A stretch of DNA of 64,000 bases from Branchipolynoe longqiensis (lineage: Eukaryota > Annelida > Polychaeta > Phyllodocida > Polynoidae). The position numbers and the translations under genes are program-made. Positions within the stretch are counted from its first letter, which is position 1; every line of letters starts with the position of its first letter. This document shows, in pieces, positions 42,183 through 52,707 of this stretch. The stretch spans positions 117,279,974 through 117,343,973 of the forward strand of contig CM059188.1 of the NCBI GenBank assembly GCA_030323885.1, given 5' to 3'. The notes beneath the pieces were generated by a model. It searched no databases, was not told where the DNA came from, and worked only from the letters and a program-made list of their open reading frames with translations.

Positions 42183-42490
42183 TACATGTAAAAGCGATGG
42201 TTTGAAGAAAAAACAAACATTTCTCGGCATGAATATGGCCTATGCTGCCGAGACGGTGTAAAGCAACCACCAATTAATCACTAATCAACACATAGAGTGG
42301 AATGCCGAGCCAACTTAAGGAGCCTAGTACTGCAGAAGCCTATGGTGTCAGAGTTTTGGCGTGCTTGCCAAAATTTATTTTCTACGTTTGCATTTCAAAT
42401 ATCTCAAAAGTAAAATAATAATTACTTCAAACTAAAGTGAGGTAGATTATGACAATCAGCTTAATAACAACTTAACTGAAGATGATACAA

Positions 42491-42538
42491 GTTTGTTGTT
42501 TTACGTCCTAGCAACATCTAAGGTCATATCAGGACGGG
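42491..42538 (-). mobile_element. SINE-A tail-only insertion with 13-bp target duplication
   Basis: 48 bp of SINE-A 3' end flanked by identical 'gaagatgatacaa' at 42478-42490 and 42539-42551. Confidence 0.93.
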
Positions 42539-42728
42539 GAAGATGATACAAACTCAAAGGCGTTGGATTATGCAACTTGCAAGTTTAAATGGGAGAACAG
42601 TGTGCGCCTGGGAACTGGTGATAGGAAAACAAAACAAAAAGATAATTCTTCCAGTACATGGAATGAGTTTGTCCAACACCATTCACTGTTGTCCTTCCAA
42701 TGATGTATCGCTTTTTGTTGGTGTTTAT

Positions 42729-43457
42729 TTAAGTTGCATAATCCGAAGGTTTTTAAAGTTAGTCATGTTTTTATTTTGTGGATAAATTTATTGAGTTGAT
42801 TGTTATATGTTACTTTATATTAGCTTGAAGTAACCTTTATTTTAAATACCTAGCTTTTATTACATTTGAAATGAAAACCTCCCAAATCAATTTAGGCAAG
42901 CACATCTAAAAATCTGACATCATATCTTCTGCAGTAACAGGTTCTATTGAATTGGCTCAGTTTTCCCTTCTATGCAGCAATAAATGTTTAATATGTAATT
43001 GGATACATAGAATTAAGTCTATGTAAAGGGGCATGTGATATGTCACGGCCCACCAGTGGGACGCCCAATGGAAGGTAACCATGCCAAAAGTAGCCAGATA
43101 ACATACCACACAGCTACGTACAAGCCTTTGATATGTAAATAGGAGTAGGCTAGTCTAGTAATAAGAGTAGAAAAAATAAATACATATATACCAAGAAAAT
43201 CCAAAAAAACTAACATAGGCTATTAACCATACTAACCAATTATCTATCTGCTACTGAAATGCGGGCAAACAAATACCTTATCAGCAGCCATTGTGTGGTA
43301 AGATAACACCAACACTACAACTGGCCAGCATTGAAAACAAGCCTGGGTACCCGGGCTTATATGCTATGGACAGTATGAATACAGCCTCAATAAAAAACAA
43401 ATAAAAATTGATTTGTTTCCGAGAATTTGCATTTTTCATGGGACTAGGCAGGTTTAA
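42729..43457 (-). mobile_element. M1 MITE interrupted by a LINE-1 tail
   Basis: Left tip 'ttaagttgcataatccgaag', right tip 'catgggactaggcaggttta'; split at about 43025 by the LINE fragment. Confidence 0.72.
43026..43395 (+). mobile_element. LINE-1 3' UTR fragment nested in M1
   Basis: 'gggcatgtgatatgtcacgg' to 'gaatacagcctcaataaaa'; nearly identical to the complement of 9293-9660. Confidence 0.85.
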
Positions 43458-43486
43458 GTTTAAATTGGATGCAGCTTATTTACACT

Positions 43487-43556
43487 CTAGGCTATACTAT
43501 GCTATACTATGCTATGCTATGCTATGCTATGATATACTATGCTATACTATAGAGTT
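43487..43556 (+). repeat. CTATACTATG-type repeat
   Basis: 'gctatactatgctatgctat' units. Confidence 0.85.
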
Positions 43557-44088
43557 TTCGAGTGATGGGATGGGTATTGATATTCGAGTTATACAGAAGG
43601 GTCCCAAGAGCATAGGTAGATTTATTAATCAATTATCTCGCAAGCTAAGTTTATATATCTGAATAGGTTTATAGCTATAGTTAAATGTTATCAGCAATCG
43701 ATTGATTATTAAAAGCAGAAGGGGCTGAATTGTGAATTCATTAATTTGTGACGTCATCAAGTTATTGAAGTTACGATTAATAGTTTCTCAGGAGATGTGA
43801 CTACCTTCCGCCTGCGTTCATCTTCGTCGAGCAATAATAGTAATATTTGTGGGGGAGGATTCGTTTAATCCCAGCATATGGGGGCCTTTTGTATTACAAT
43901 TAAGTGTATGTTGGGTGTGTGTGTGTCTGTGTGTGTGCAGGCAGTGTCATTGTTAAAAGCTTGTGTACTAACAGATGGGGAGACTCACAAACCCACCTAC
44001 CACGTGCCCATGTCAGCTGTGTGTGCTGCCTCCTGTGTATAAAAGGACTGTGACTGTGAGACTCTTAATTATACAACCTTTTTTTTCT
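43557..44088. other. No gene seen
   Basis: A short TG run at 43916-43940; no supported feature. Confidence 0.35.
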
Positions 44089-44376
44089 TCTTGAAGATTT
44101 ATACTGCCTATCATGCATAAGTCTGAATAGGCTTGGTTTCGCCACTAGACAGTTTGTCTATAGAAAGCTTTTACCTACCCAAGGGATTTTTAACCTCCCA
44201 CACCACATAGACGTGGTATGAGAGCAACGGGCCTTTGATGACTTAAGTTATACACAGGGGTGTAAATCCAAATTGGCAGAGGTGGGGGGCACAGGGAATT
44301 GAACCACTGACCTTCAGATTAGGAGTCCGACCTAGAAAAAAGTCAGACACTCTAACCACTCTGCCACAGAGAACAC
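44089..44376 (-). mobile_element. SINE-B, full length
   Basis: Tail 'cttgaagatttatactgcct' to head 'ctaaccactctgccacagag'. Confidence 0.85.
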
Positions 44377-44465
44377 CACGTATCCACTTATAATGGTTTA
44401 ATCATACATGCGCTAAGCTTGGCCATGCCCCCTTTCGTGTCCAGGCACCAAGCATGCATATCTCG

Positions 44466-44824
44466 TTAAAGTTGCATAGTCCGACGGTTTTGAATTTCTG
44501 TATTTTTTCTGAGATAAATATATTAGATCGATCACTAGTATCTACTTTACATTAGTTCAAAGTTACTTTCATTTTAAATGGTAAACTTTTGAAATATTTT
44601 GAGTGCAAACATGGAAAGTTAGTTTTGGCAAGCTTGCCAAAAGACTGACACCATAGACTTCTGTAGCAACAGGTTCTGTTAAATTGACTCAGTATTTATT
44701 GCCTTCTATGCAGAAACAAATGCTTAATAAGTGCATCAGTATCTAAGTTAGAAATGTAAAATCAAATCTAGATAATTGGTTTGGTTTTGAAAATTTGATA
44801 TTTCATCGGACGATGCTGCTTTAA
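44466..44824 (-). mobile_element. M1 MITE, full length
   Basis: TTAA-flanked tips; 359 bp. Shares the TTAA at 44821-44824 with the next partial copy. Confidence 0.86.
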
Positions 44825-45435
44825 ATAAATATATTAAATTGATTGTTAGAAACTTTTATTTTAAATGGCTAACTTGTTAAAATGTTAAATCAATTTTGCC
44901 AAGCATGCCGAAATTCCTGACAACTGGTTTCTGTAGTGGCAAGTTCTAAGAATTGTATCAGTATTCCCTTCTATGTGGCGACAAATGCTTAATAAGTGCA
45001 TCAGTATTTAAGTTAGATATGTGTTCTCTGTGGTGGAGTGGTTGTGTGTTCTCTGTGGTGGAGTGGTTAGAGTGTCTGACTTTTTTCTAGGTCAGACTCC
45101 TAATCTGAGGGTCGGCTGTTCGATTCCCTCTGCCCCCACCTCTGCCAATTTGGATTTCCACCGCTGTGTATAACTTACAGCGACATCGAAGGCCAGTTGC
45201 TCTCATACCATTTCTATGTGGTGTGGGAGGTTAAAAATCCCTTGGGTCGGTAAAAGTGTAGGCTCAGGCTTTCTATCGACAAACTGTCTAATGGTGAAAA
45301 CAAATCTATTCAGACTTATCTATGATAGGCAGTATAAATCTTCAAGAGAAAAAAAAAGGAAAAAAAGATATGTAGAATCAAATCACTGCTTTGGTTTTGA
45401 CAGTTTGATGCTTTATCGGAGTATGCAACTTTAAA
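44821..45435 (-). mobile_element. M1 MITE, left tip lost, interrupted by SINE-B
   Basis: Begins within the M1 interior ('aaatatattaaattgattgt') directly at the previous TTAA and ends 'atcggagtatgcaact' + TTAA. Split by SINE-B at 45023-45365. Confidence 0.78.
45023..45365 (+). mobile_element. SINE-B insertion with 8-bp target duplication
   Basis: Flanked by 'agatatgt' at 45015-45022 and 45366-45373. The first ~25 bp of the head are tandemly duplicated ('tctctgtggtggagtggtt' twice). The tail is A/G-rich. Confidence 0.9.
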
Positions 45436-45453
45436 TGACCATCCTCCTTTAGA

Positions 45454-45846
45454 ACGCTGTACATGGGTCTTATCTTGGTTCTAGTGACAGCAATTCAGCA
45501 GCTGTTCTGCTGGTGTGTATGTGATGGGCAGATTAGAGTTTGCAGACTACACTAAAACCTCTCCAAATGAACCAACCATGGGACACGCTGTACATGGGTC
45601 TTATCTTGGTTCTAGTGACAGCAATTCAGCAGCTGTTCTGCTGGTGTGTATGTGATGGGCAGATTAGAGTTTGCAGACTACACTAAAACCTCTCCAAATG
45701 AACCAACCATGGGACACGCTGTACATGGGTCTTATCTTGGTTCTAGTGACAGCAATTCAGCAGCTGTTCTGCTGGTGTGTATGTGATGGGCAGATTAGAG
45801 TTTGCAGACTACACTAAAACCTCTCCAAATGAACCAACCATGGGAC
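45454..45846 (+). repeat. 131-bp tandem triplication
   Basis: Three practically identical 131-bp units starting at 45454, 45585 and 45716 ('acgctgtacatgggtcttat'). Each contains an M4-like tip 'actaaaacctctccaaatga'. Confidence 0.95.
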
Positions 45847-46009
45847 CGACTTTCAATGGTCCATTATGAGATGGTGGTCGGTTTAGGGAGTTTTTAAATT
45901 AATTTTTGTTATTATTACAATGGTGTTGTATGGGCAATGGTTTGGGACCTAAATAAAACGACAGACATAGGGGAGTGGTGGATATGTGTAGGCGAGAGGT
46001 TTTACAGTA
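45812..46009 (-). mobile_element. Diverged M4 MITE
   Basis: Left tip 'cactaaaacctctccaaa' in the last 131-bp unit, right tip inverted 'gagaggttttacagt'; the interior 'gggacctaaataaaacg' and 'ggggagtggtgg' follows M4 order on the minus strand. Confidence 0.65.
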
Positions 46010-46231
46010 TGTCCTTGTAATGCCCCTTTGCCTTTGGGTGCAGGTTGGACAGGTGGCCTCTACCAGTGATCACAGGTTGTATGTTGCTATTAGAACACAC
46101 ACGCCCCTCACTTCTTATCTCCCTATCACTACCACGTGACCCTTTGTCCTGTCTACGTGCGGTGGCTCCCCCTGTCGCCTGTCTTCCTCCCCACCCACCA
46201 TCCACCCCAACCGCTTGTTTTTTTCTAACTT

Positions 46232-46818
46232 ACGTAAACAGATGTGCATAGTTCGATGGTTTTTAGTTTCTTTCATTTTCTGAAATGAATGTCTAATGCT
46301 AGGTACACACCTACTGTTTTTCCGCACCCACCTACCGTATACGATCTAAAACTGCCCAAAAATCGTGAGGTGTGCACTCCCCTAGCACACCTACCGATTG
46401 CGATTCGCGATTTTTTAGGGCTAAAACCGCTTCCTTACGATTGCGATTCGCGATTCGAAAAATGAATCGGCCCGTTTTCAGTTTTAAGCGGGTCGGGTCG
46501 CGATTTTTAGTGCGCGAATCGTATACGGTAGGTGTGTACCTAGCATTAGGTTGATCGTCATATTCTACCTTGCCTTAGTTCGAAGTAAGTTTTATCTCAG
46601 GGCTAACTTTTGAGATATTTGAGGAGCAAACATGGAAAATGAATTTAGGCAAGCATGGCATAGGCTTCTGCAATTACAAATTCTATTAAATTGCATCATT
46701 ATTCCCGTCTAAGTGGCAATAATATTTAATACATGTACCAGTATCTAAGTAGAAGCAAATCTAGATAATTGTTTTGTTTTTGAAAATTTGATGTTTTCAG
46801 TGGACTCTGCAGCTTTAA
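46232..46818 (-). mobile_element. M1 MITE interrupted by an FB element
   Basis: 'gatgtgcatagttcgatggt' at the left, 'gtggactctgcagctttaaa' at the right; split at 46294-46548. Confidence 0.7.
46294..46548. mobile_element. FB element nested in M1
   Basis: Ends 'taatgctaggtacacaccta' and inverted 'taggtgtgtacctagcatta', with a second inner pair 'ccgtatacgat'/'atcgtatacgg'. 255 bp; the cleanest copy of this family. Confidence 0.85.
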
Positions 46819-47435
46819 ATCAGCATAGCGGCAAATCAATTTTTCAAAATCAAAACACTTACCTAGATTTGATGATAGATGTTCAATGTTGATACTGGTG
46901 ATGTCATTAGTTGCATAGAAATAATTGAAACTTATTTGAAACGCTGAAGCCTATGATATCCTGCATTTCGATGTGCACTCCAAAATTAGTTTCACTTCAA
47001 ATATCTCCACAAAGTGACCCCATAGAGGGAGTGCACGTGACGTCATTACTTAGCAATCAGCAGTCGGCCATCTTGGATTACGAGCACACTCCCTAGCCAT
47101 GTTCTGAATGCATGCAGATGCAGTAAAACAGAGTTTTCTTGTGTTATGGGAGGTTCTGGGCAGTTTACATCCAATGTGTTTACTTACAGCACTTTAGCAA
47201 CAACTTCTGAGGCCAAACTGCTCAAAACAGTGACAAATAAACCAACAAATCAGTAAATAACCACAGTGTAGGCAGTTGCAAGCCTTCAATATGGCCACCG
47301 AAAGTTTTCTTGTGACGTCGTTACACCCCCTCTATAGCAATATTAACTACGTCAGAGTTAAGTAGTGTATATTATAATGTTCAATCTAATATATGTAATG
47401 GCTGAAACTCGAAACTATCGGACTGTTCAGCTTTG
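46819..47435 (+). mobile_element. Diverged M1 MITE interrupted by a TA-type MITE
   Basis: 'atcagcatagcggcaaatca', 'cacttacctagatttgatga' on the left; 'gaaactatcggactgttcag' + 'ctttgaa' on the right; split at 47032-47336. Confidence 0.55.
47032..47336. mobile_element. MITE with TATAGAGGGRGTG ends
   Basis: 'atagagggagtgcacgtgac' + 'gtcat' and inverted 'gacgtcgttacaccccctct' + 'at'. Tips meet TA, suggesting Tc1/mariner-type targeting (inference). Confidence 0.65.
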
Positions 47436-47500
47436 AATTAATCAAGTGTCCTTTTGAACTTATGTTGACGACAATGTCCCATATTGAATTACAGTAGTGG

Positions 47501-47565
47501 GTCATGTGACTGGGCCGATGTTGACTTACCTGTCACGTGACCGACACCACGTCGGGTCACGTGAC
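47501..47565. promoter_or_regulatory. Cluster of GTCACGTGAC E-box palindromes
   Basis: GTCATGTGAC at 47501-47510 and perfect GTCACGTGAC at 47532-47541 and 47556-47565. This decamer is the CLEAR/USF-type E-box bound by bHLH-zip factors. There is no gene next to it, so function is speculative. Confidence 0.35.
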
Positions 47566-47681
47566 TGGCTAGGGTTGCCCGCTGGTTGCCGGCGTCCTGC
47601 TAGCTAGTCGATAAGGGTAATCAGTTGAACGAGGTCACCTTATCTATCACTCTGAGACTGCTGGAGTTATCAGGTTGCAAT

Positions 47682-47983
47682 TGGTTGGTTGTTGGAGTTT
47701 TACGTCCTGGCACCATCTGAGGCCATATCAGGAGGGGTATCGACTTGTGACAGTGCACGCTCATGGTGACTTTATAGTGCTTCTCCAATGGGAAATCAGG
47801 CCACCGGTACCATGGCCTGATATCCCACTCAGTCACATTATCCTGACACTGAGCTAACCAGTCCTTGCCCTATCCTAATAATGCCGAGTGCCAGGCTAGG
47901 AGTGAAAAGTATCAATTTTTGTATAAGTCATTGGTTTGACTCGACCTGGAACCAAACTCCCGACCTTCTGCGCGCAAGGTTAA
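47682..47983 (-). mobile_element. SINE-A, near full length
   Basis: 'ttggttgttggagttttacg' to 'aaccaaactcccgaccttct'. Confidence 0.86.
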
Positions 47984-48770
47984 AGGTTGAAATTGGCATC
48001 TACTGTCACTAGTAAAATAGTAGTAGTACTAGTAGTAACGTGACAGTGTCCTAGATGGCGCTGTCAACGTGTACAATAAAAGACGGGGTGTCATTGCATT
48101 ATTCGGCTGATTTGTCCTATTGCTGTGAGTATGTATATATAGATATATAAAGAAATAATGATAATGTATGTGTTAATTGCCACAATCGGTGATACAATGC
48201 AGCCTGGCGATATCACAAGGTAATCTGAGATTATTACACAATTTGTGGAAGCGCTCTCGCTTCATCCAGATTTAATTCAGTGGCAGGTTGGTGGTGGTTT
48301 AGTGTTACTTACATCCGGTTATGACTAATAGGAGAAATGTTGATGGTGGGCTTCTTGATTTCATAAAAGTGTCTTTTGACACATATTTGATTGTATGCTT
48401 AGTGTAAAAGCAACAGTTAAGTGAAAATTGATAGAATACAAGTTAGACAGTTCTCACTGTGAATATGGCCTTTGCTGATGTCATGACGTGAAAGAACCAT
48501 CAAGCATTCACTTGTATTATAAATGAACTCGATATACATGAATATGGTCTTTCTTGCTAACTGTCAAACGTTCAATTTCAAGGCGATTGTAAAAGCACCT
48601 GTGGAATTTGTCTTCAAAATCAAGTAACACAGTTCACTTAAAATTGCCATTTCGTAAAGGTTACGAAATCAGCAGTGTACGACTATGGCAACATGATATA
48701 TTTAGCACCTACTTGGCGTCTGTTTCTATAGCCTTTTACCCTAAAGCTAAGCACCTGCCACCCGGTGTAC
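47984..48770. other. No gene; relic of a dispersed repeat
   Basis: 'agtgtcttttgacacatatt' and 'gtgaatatggcctttgctga' (48365-48500) recur in order at 41960/42225 and in part at 55625 and 60725. No ORF of note. Confidence 0.45.
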
Positions 48771-48965
48771 TTGTGTTTCAAGGTGGCACACTAGTCTATT
48801 CTGCACCCGTTGTTTAAGGTGGCACACTACTCTATTCTCTGCACCCGCTGTTTAAGGTGGCACACTACTCTATTCTCTGCACCGCTGTTTAAGGTGGCAC
48901 ACTACTCTATTCTGCACCCGCTGTTTAAGGTGACATACTACTCTATTCTGCACCTGCTGTTTACG
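48771..48965 (+). repeat. ~42-bp tandem repeat, 5 units
   Basis: 'gtttaaggtggcacactact' + 'ctattctctgcacccgct'. Confidence 0.9.
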
Positions 48966-49087
48966 CAACGCGTACAGTAGGGCTGATTCCTTTTCACATT
49001 TATTGATGGCATCCTAACTACATTAATAGGTTGCAATGAAAGATCACAGAACACCTTTTCTAACATAACTCACATCTCTCTTCTGTA

Positions 49088-49415
49088 TGGGACGCGGTGG
49101 CAGAATCAGTAAAGCGCAGGCTTCCCATGTGGTAGGCCTATGTCAGGAGTTCAATTCCTGGTCGATTCAAACCAATGACTTATAAAATTGATACTTGTCG
49201 CTATCTAGCCTGGCGCTCAGCATTAATAGGATAGGAGAAGGACTGGTTAGCACAGCGTCAGAAGAATGTGACTGGGATATTGGGTCATGGTGCGCGTGCC
49301 CTGGTCTCCTCATGGGCCAGCACTATAAAATCGCCATGACTATAAAATCACTATGAAATCGTCCATCCTGATATGACCTCAGATGTTGCTAGGACGTAAC
49401 ACCACAAACATACAA
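49088..49415 (+). mobile_element. SINE-A, full length
   Basis: Head 'gggacgcggtggcagaatca' to tail 'gatgttgctaggacgtaaca'; 'ataaaatcgccatgact' is locally duplicated. Confidence 0.87.
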
Positions 49416-49536
49416 GTCAGGGGCATGATGTACACTGTACTAATGTACTTACTTCCCTTATACCATGATTCACTCACAGAGCAATATCTATTCGTGGTCG
49501 TGGTAGGCAATTAAAGAACTGCCTCGAGGATATTAA

Positions 49537-49801
49537 GCCCCTGTCACACTATGCCATATTGCATCAGCGTATGTCAACATATGTGATTTTGGGCCAACAT
49601 GTTTATGTACGCTGAGACAAGATATGGGTATGCTTGGCATAAGTAGTATTCGATAACAGCACACTGGTGTATGCTGAGATAAGTTCTGGGTAAGTTTGGC
49701 ATAAGTAGTATTTTTTATCATGTTCAAAATTCCACCATATGGGAGCGTATATTACATACGGCGGCATACGCTGACGCAATACGGCATAGTGTGACAGGGC
49801 C
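49537..49801. mobile_element. FB element (GCCCCTGTCACACTATG type)
   Basis: 'gcccctgtcacactatgcca' and inverted 'tggcatagtgtgacagggc' flanked by TTAA at 49533-49536 and 49802-49805. The inverted match extends to ~40 bp ('catcagcgtatg'/'catacgctgacg'). Confidence 0.85.
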
Positions 49802-49805
49802 TTAA

Positions 49806-50025
49806 AAATATGGGTTTGGTCAGCATAATTTGCCAATGTTTTGTCCGTCCTAACATAACCGTAGATGTTTCTAGGGCGTAACACCCCCAACAACCATAAG
49901 TCTTTAACTGTTAAAGCCTCCTCCAACTCCTCTCATTCTCATTCAACACCTAACATCCACTCTCACACCCACTCACTCTCACACTCACTTGTTCCCGGGG
50001 TTTGCTGGTTTGATACGTGTGCCTT
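49806..50025. other. No gene; short SINE-A tail piece
   Basis: 'gtccgtcctaacataaccgt' + 'agatgtttctagggcgtaac' at 49843-49882 is a SINE-A 3' end; CACTCTCA-rich after it. Confidence 0.5.
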
Positions 50026-50029
50026 TATG

Positions 50030-50095
50030 ACCCCCCCCTCCCTCCAATAGCTGATGCCTACTTTTTGTGCTGGGAGGTGCTTAAACAAACAAAAT
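50030..50095 (+). mobile_element. SINE-C tail fragment
   Basis: 'tccaatagctgatgcctact' + 'ttttgtgctggg' + 'gcttaaacaaac'. Confidence 0.7.
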
Positions 50096-50175
50096 AAACA
50101 AAAATGTGCCTTTGAGGGTGGGCTGTGTCAGAGACCACAAGCTGTCCACACTAAGACTAAGCCGACACAGCCTAA

Positions 50176-50712
50176 AGTTTGTTTGTTTGTTGTTGTTTTG
50201 TCCTAGCAACATCTAAGGGCCGATCAACACGGGTGCCGACCTTGTCTTGTGACAATACGCACTCATGGCGACTTTATAGTGCTGCCCGACTAATGACTCA
50301 GTGTCAGGATAATATGACTGAGTGGGATATGAGGCCATGGTGCTGCCGGCCTGGTGTCCCAGAGGGGCAGCACTATAAAGTCGCCATGAGTGTGCACTGT
50401 CACAAATTGGTACCCGTCCTGATATGACCGTAGATTTTTCTAGGACGTAAAACAACAAAGACGCACTAATAACAAGGCTGTCAGCGCCATGACCTGATAT
50501 CCTACACAAGTCACATTATCCTACACAAGTCACATTGTCCTGATACTGTACTAATCAGTCCTTCAGTCCTTGTCCTATCCTATTAATGCCGAGTGCCAGG
50601 CTAGGTAGTGACAAGTATACATTTTATAAGTCACTGATTTGACTCGGTTGGGATTCAAATCCCTGACCTTCCGCATGGGAAGACTGCGCTCTACCGATTC
50701 GACCATGTGTCA
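50176..50712 (-). mobile_element. SINE-A containing an inverted SINE-A segment
   Basis: Minus-strand tail at 50176-50290, then a plus-strand SINE-A 3' half at 50291-50455, then the rest of a minus-strand copy to the head at 50712. The two halves form a long inverted repeat around 50286. Confidence 0.82.
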
Positions 50713-50810
50713 GGTCACACAGCTTAAATGTTCAGGTGGAAGAACTAGGTCACATAGAACCTCCAGCTGTTCTGGTCCTGTGCGCGGGATTACATCTTCT
50801 GAGTGTTCCT

Positions 50811-51115
50811 GTGGGTGGTGGTGGTGGTGGTGGTGGTGGTAGGAGTGTGGTGGTGGTAGGACTGTGGGGGGATGGTGGTGGAGGTGATAGCAGTGAGATG
50901 GTGGTGGTGGGGGAGGGTGGTAGTGAAGGTGGTAGTGTGGTGGGGGAGGGTGATGGTGGTGGTGGCGGAGGGTGGTGGTGGGGATTGTGGTGGTGGGGGA
51001 GAGTGGTGGTGAAGGTGGTATTGTGATGGTGGTGGACGAGGGTGGTGGTGGTGGTGTTGGGGGAGGGTGGTGGTGAAGGTGGTAGTCTGATGGTGGTGGG
51101 GGAGGGTAGGAGAGG
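50811..51115 (+). repeat. GGT/GGA-rich triplet tract
   Basis: (GGT)n at 50814-50840 and ~40-bp imperfect 'ggtggtggtgaaggtggta' units after it. Confidence 0.9.
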
Positions 51116-51301
51116 AGGGAGGGTGACCCGGTGACAGGTAAGCCAGGCTTTGTGTTATTAATAACCCCATGGCGTGTATGATTCACGGCATGCTGACAGC
51201 ACGCACAAAGCTGTCGCAAACTGAGAATGCAAATCAGATGTAGGGGGCGCTAGTTATCAGGTGGATGGACGCACTTCCGGTGCAGCTGTGGGGGTATGGA
51301 G

Positions 51302-51305
<4 letters not shown>

Positions 51306-51344
<39 letters not shown>

Positions 51345-51364
51345 TGGTCATGGTCATGGTCATG
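51306..51364 (+). repeat. (TG)n and CATGGT repeat
   Basis: About 18 TG pairs followed by three 'catggt'. Confidence 0.95.
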
Positions 51365-51401
51365 GTTCAGTTAACAACTGGTCTCTAGATGTGGTTATTA
51401 A

Positions 51402-51545
51402 AGTTGCTTCGTGCGGTGGTTTTGAGTTTCTGTCATTTTTCTGAGAATTAAATTGATTCTTATAATCTAACATACTTTAATTAGAAGTAACTTTCACTTT
51501 CAATGGCTAACTTTTAAGACATTGAAGTGAAAATATGCAACCACG
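51402..51545 (-). mobile_element. M1 partial copy
   Basis: 'ttaaagttgcttcgtgcggt' to 'gaagtgaaaatatgcaacc'; about 145 bp. Confidence 0.65.
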
Positions 51546-51561
51546 AGTCTCGAGATGTGGT

Positions 51562-51916
51562 TAGTAATGTGGCATAGTGAGGTGGTTTTGAGTTTCTGTC
51601 GTTTTCGGAGATAGAGAGATTAGATTAAATTGATCTCTATAATCTAATATACTTTAGTTTGAAGTCATTTTCATTTTAAATGGGTAACTTTAAAGATATT
51701 TGGAGAACAAACATGCAAAAATTAATGTAAGCAAACATGCCAAAAACTAAGACATTGGGCTACAGTAGTAACAGCCTCTGTTATGTTAAATAGATTTAGT
51801 ATGAACAACAAAGGCTTAATAAGTGCATCAGTATTTAAGTCAGATATGTAGAATTAAATCTAAATAATTGTTGTCGTTTTTACCTGTTTGTGCTTCATCA
51901 GACTAAGCAGCTTTAA
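51562..51916 (-). mobile_element. M1 MITE
   Basis: Decayed left tip 'atgtggcatagtgaggtgg', right 'catcagactaagcagct' + TTAA. Confidence 0.75.
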
Positions 51917-52099
51917 TTGATATAGGTAAATGCCGAATCAGTTATTCTGGTCTGTCGGTTTATGAGGAGGTGGGGTTTGTGTGTGTTGTGTGTGTCGGGT
52001 GATTTCAGGGAATTCGATTGTGTGTGTCTGTATTTATGAGATAAGTATGCGTTAAATCGACACAGAGGAGTGTAATTACTTCTTAAATGAGCGAGTGTT

Positions 52100-52550
52100 G
52101 ATTGAAATATGAGTGCGGCTTGATTGTATTGTATGAGTACACATGGGTTGATTGAAATAAGAGTGCAGCTTGATTGTATTGTATGAGTACATACAGGTTG
52201 ATTGAAATAAGAGTGCAGCTTGATTGTATTGTATGAGTACACATGGGTTGATTGAAATGAGAGTGCAGCTTGATTGTATTGTACAAGTACACATGGGTTG
52301 GTTGAAATAAGAGTGCAGCTTGATTGTATTGTACGAGTACGCACTGGTTGATTGAAATAAGAGTGCAGCTTGATTGTATTGTACAAGTACATGTGGGTTG
52401 ATATAAATAAGAGTGCAGCTTGATTTTATTATACGAGTACACACGGGTTGATTGAAATAAGAGTGCAGCTTGATTGTATTATATGAGTACACGTGGGTTG
52501 ATTGAAATAAGAGTGCAGCTTGATTGTATTGTATGAGTACACACGGGCTG
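52100..52550 (+). repeat. 50-bp tandem repeat, 9 units
   Basis: 'attgaaataagagtgcagct' + 'tgattgtattgtatgagtac' + 'acatgggttg'; starts at 52101 and 52151 give exactly 50 bp. Confidence 0.95.
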
Positions 52551-52707
52551 TGGTTACTTCTGCCTTGGGTGCTGTGTGGTCGTGTGGGGATCAATTATTC
52601 ATGTGTACACCGTGGAGCGGGGCCACCCATTGTCTCAGGACCGGGAGCCTGGTGGTAGTGTTTGTTTACTGGTGGCCGACCGGGTCACGGATAAGGATTC
52701 GCGTCCC

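Larger units (their letters stand above)
41842..42588 (+). mobile_element. M1 MITE with nested SINE-B and SINE-A tail
   Basis: Left tip TTAA + AGCTGCATAGTCCGATG at 41842, decayed right tip 'ttggattatgcaac...ttaa' at 42588. The interior is split by SINE-B at 41995-42182, foreign sequence at 42183-42300 and a SINE-A tail at 42491-42538. Confidence 0.75.

Noticed and set aside
52076..52594. Minus-strand ORFs of QPVCTHTIQSS-type repeats
   Set aside because: By-product of the 50-bp array, whose three frames alternate over 150 bp.
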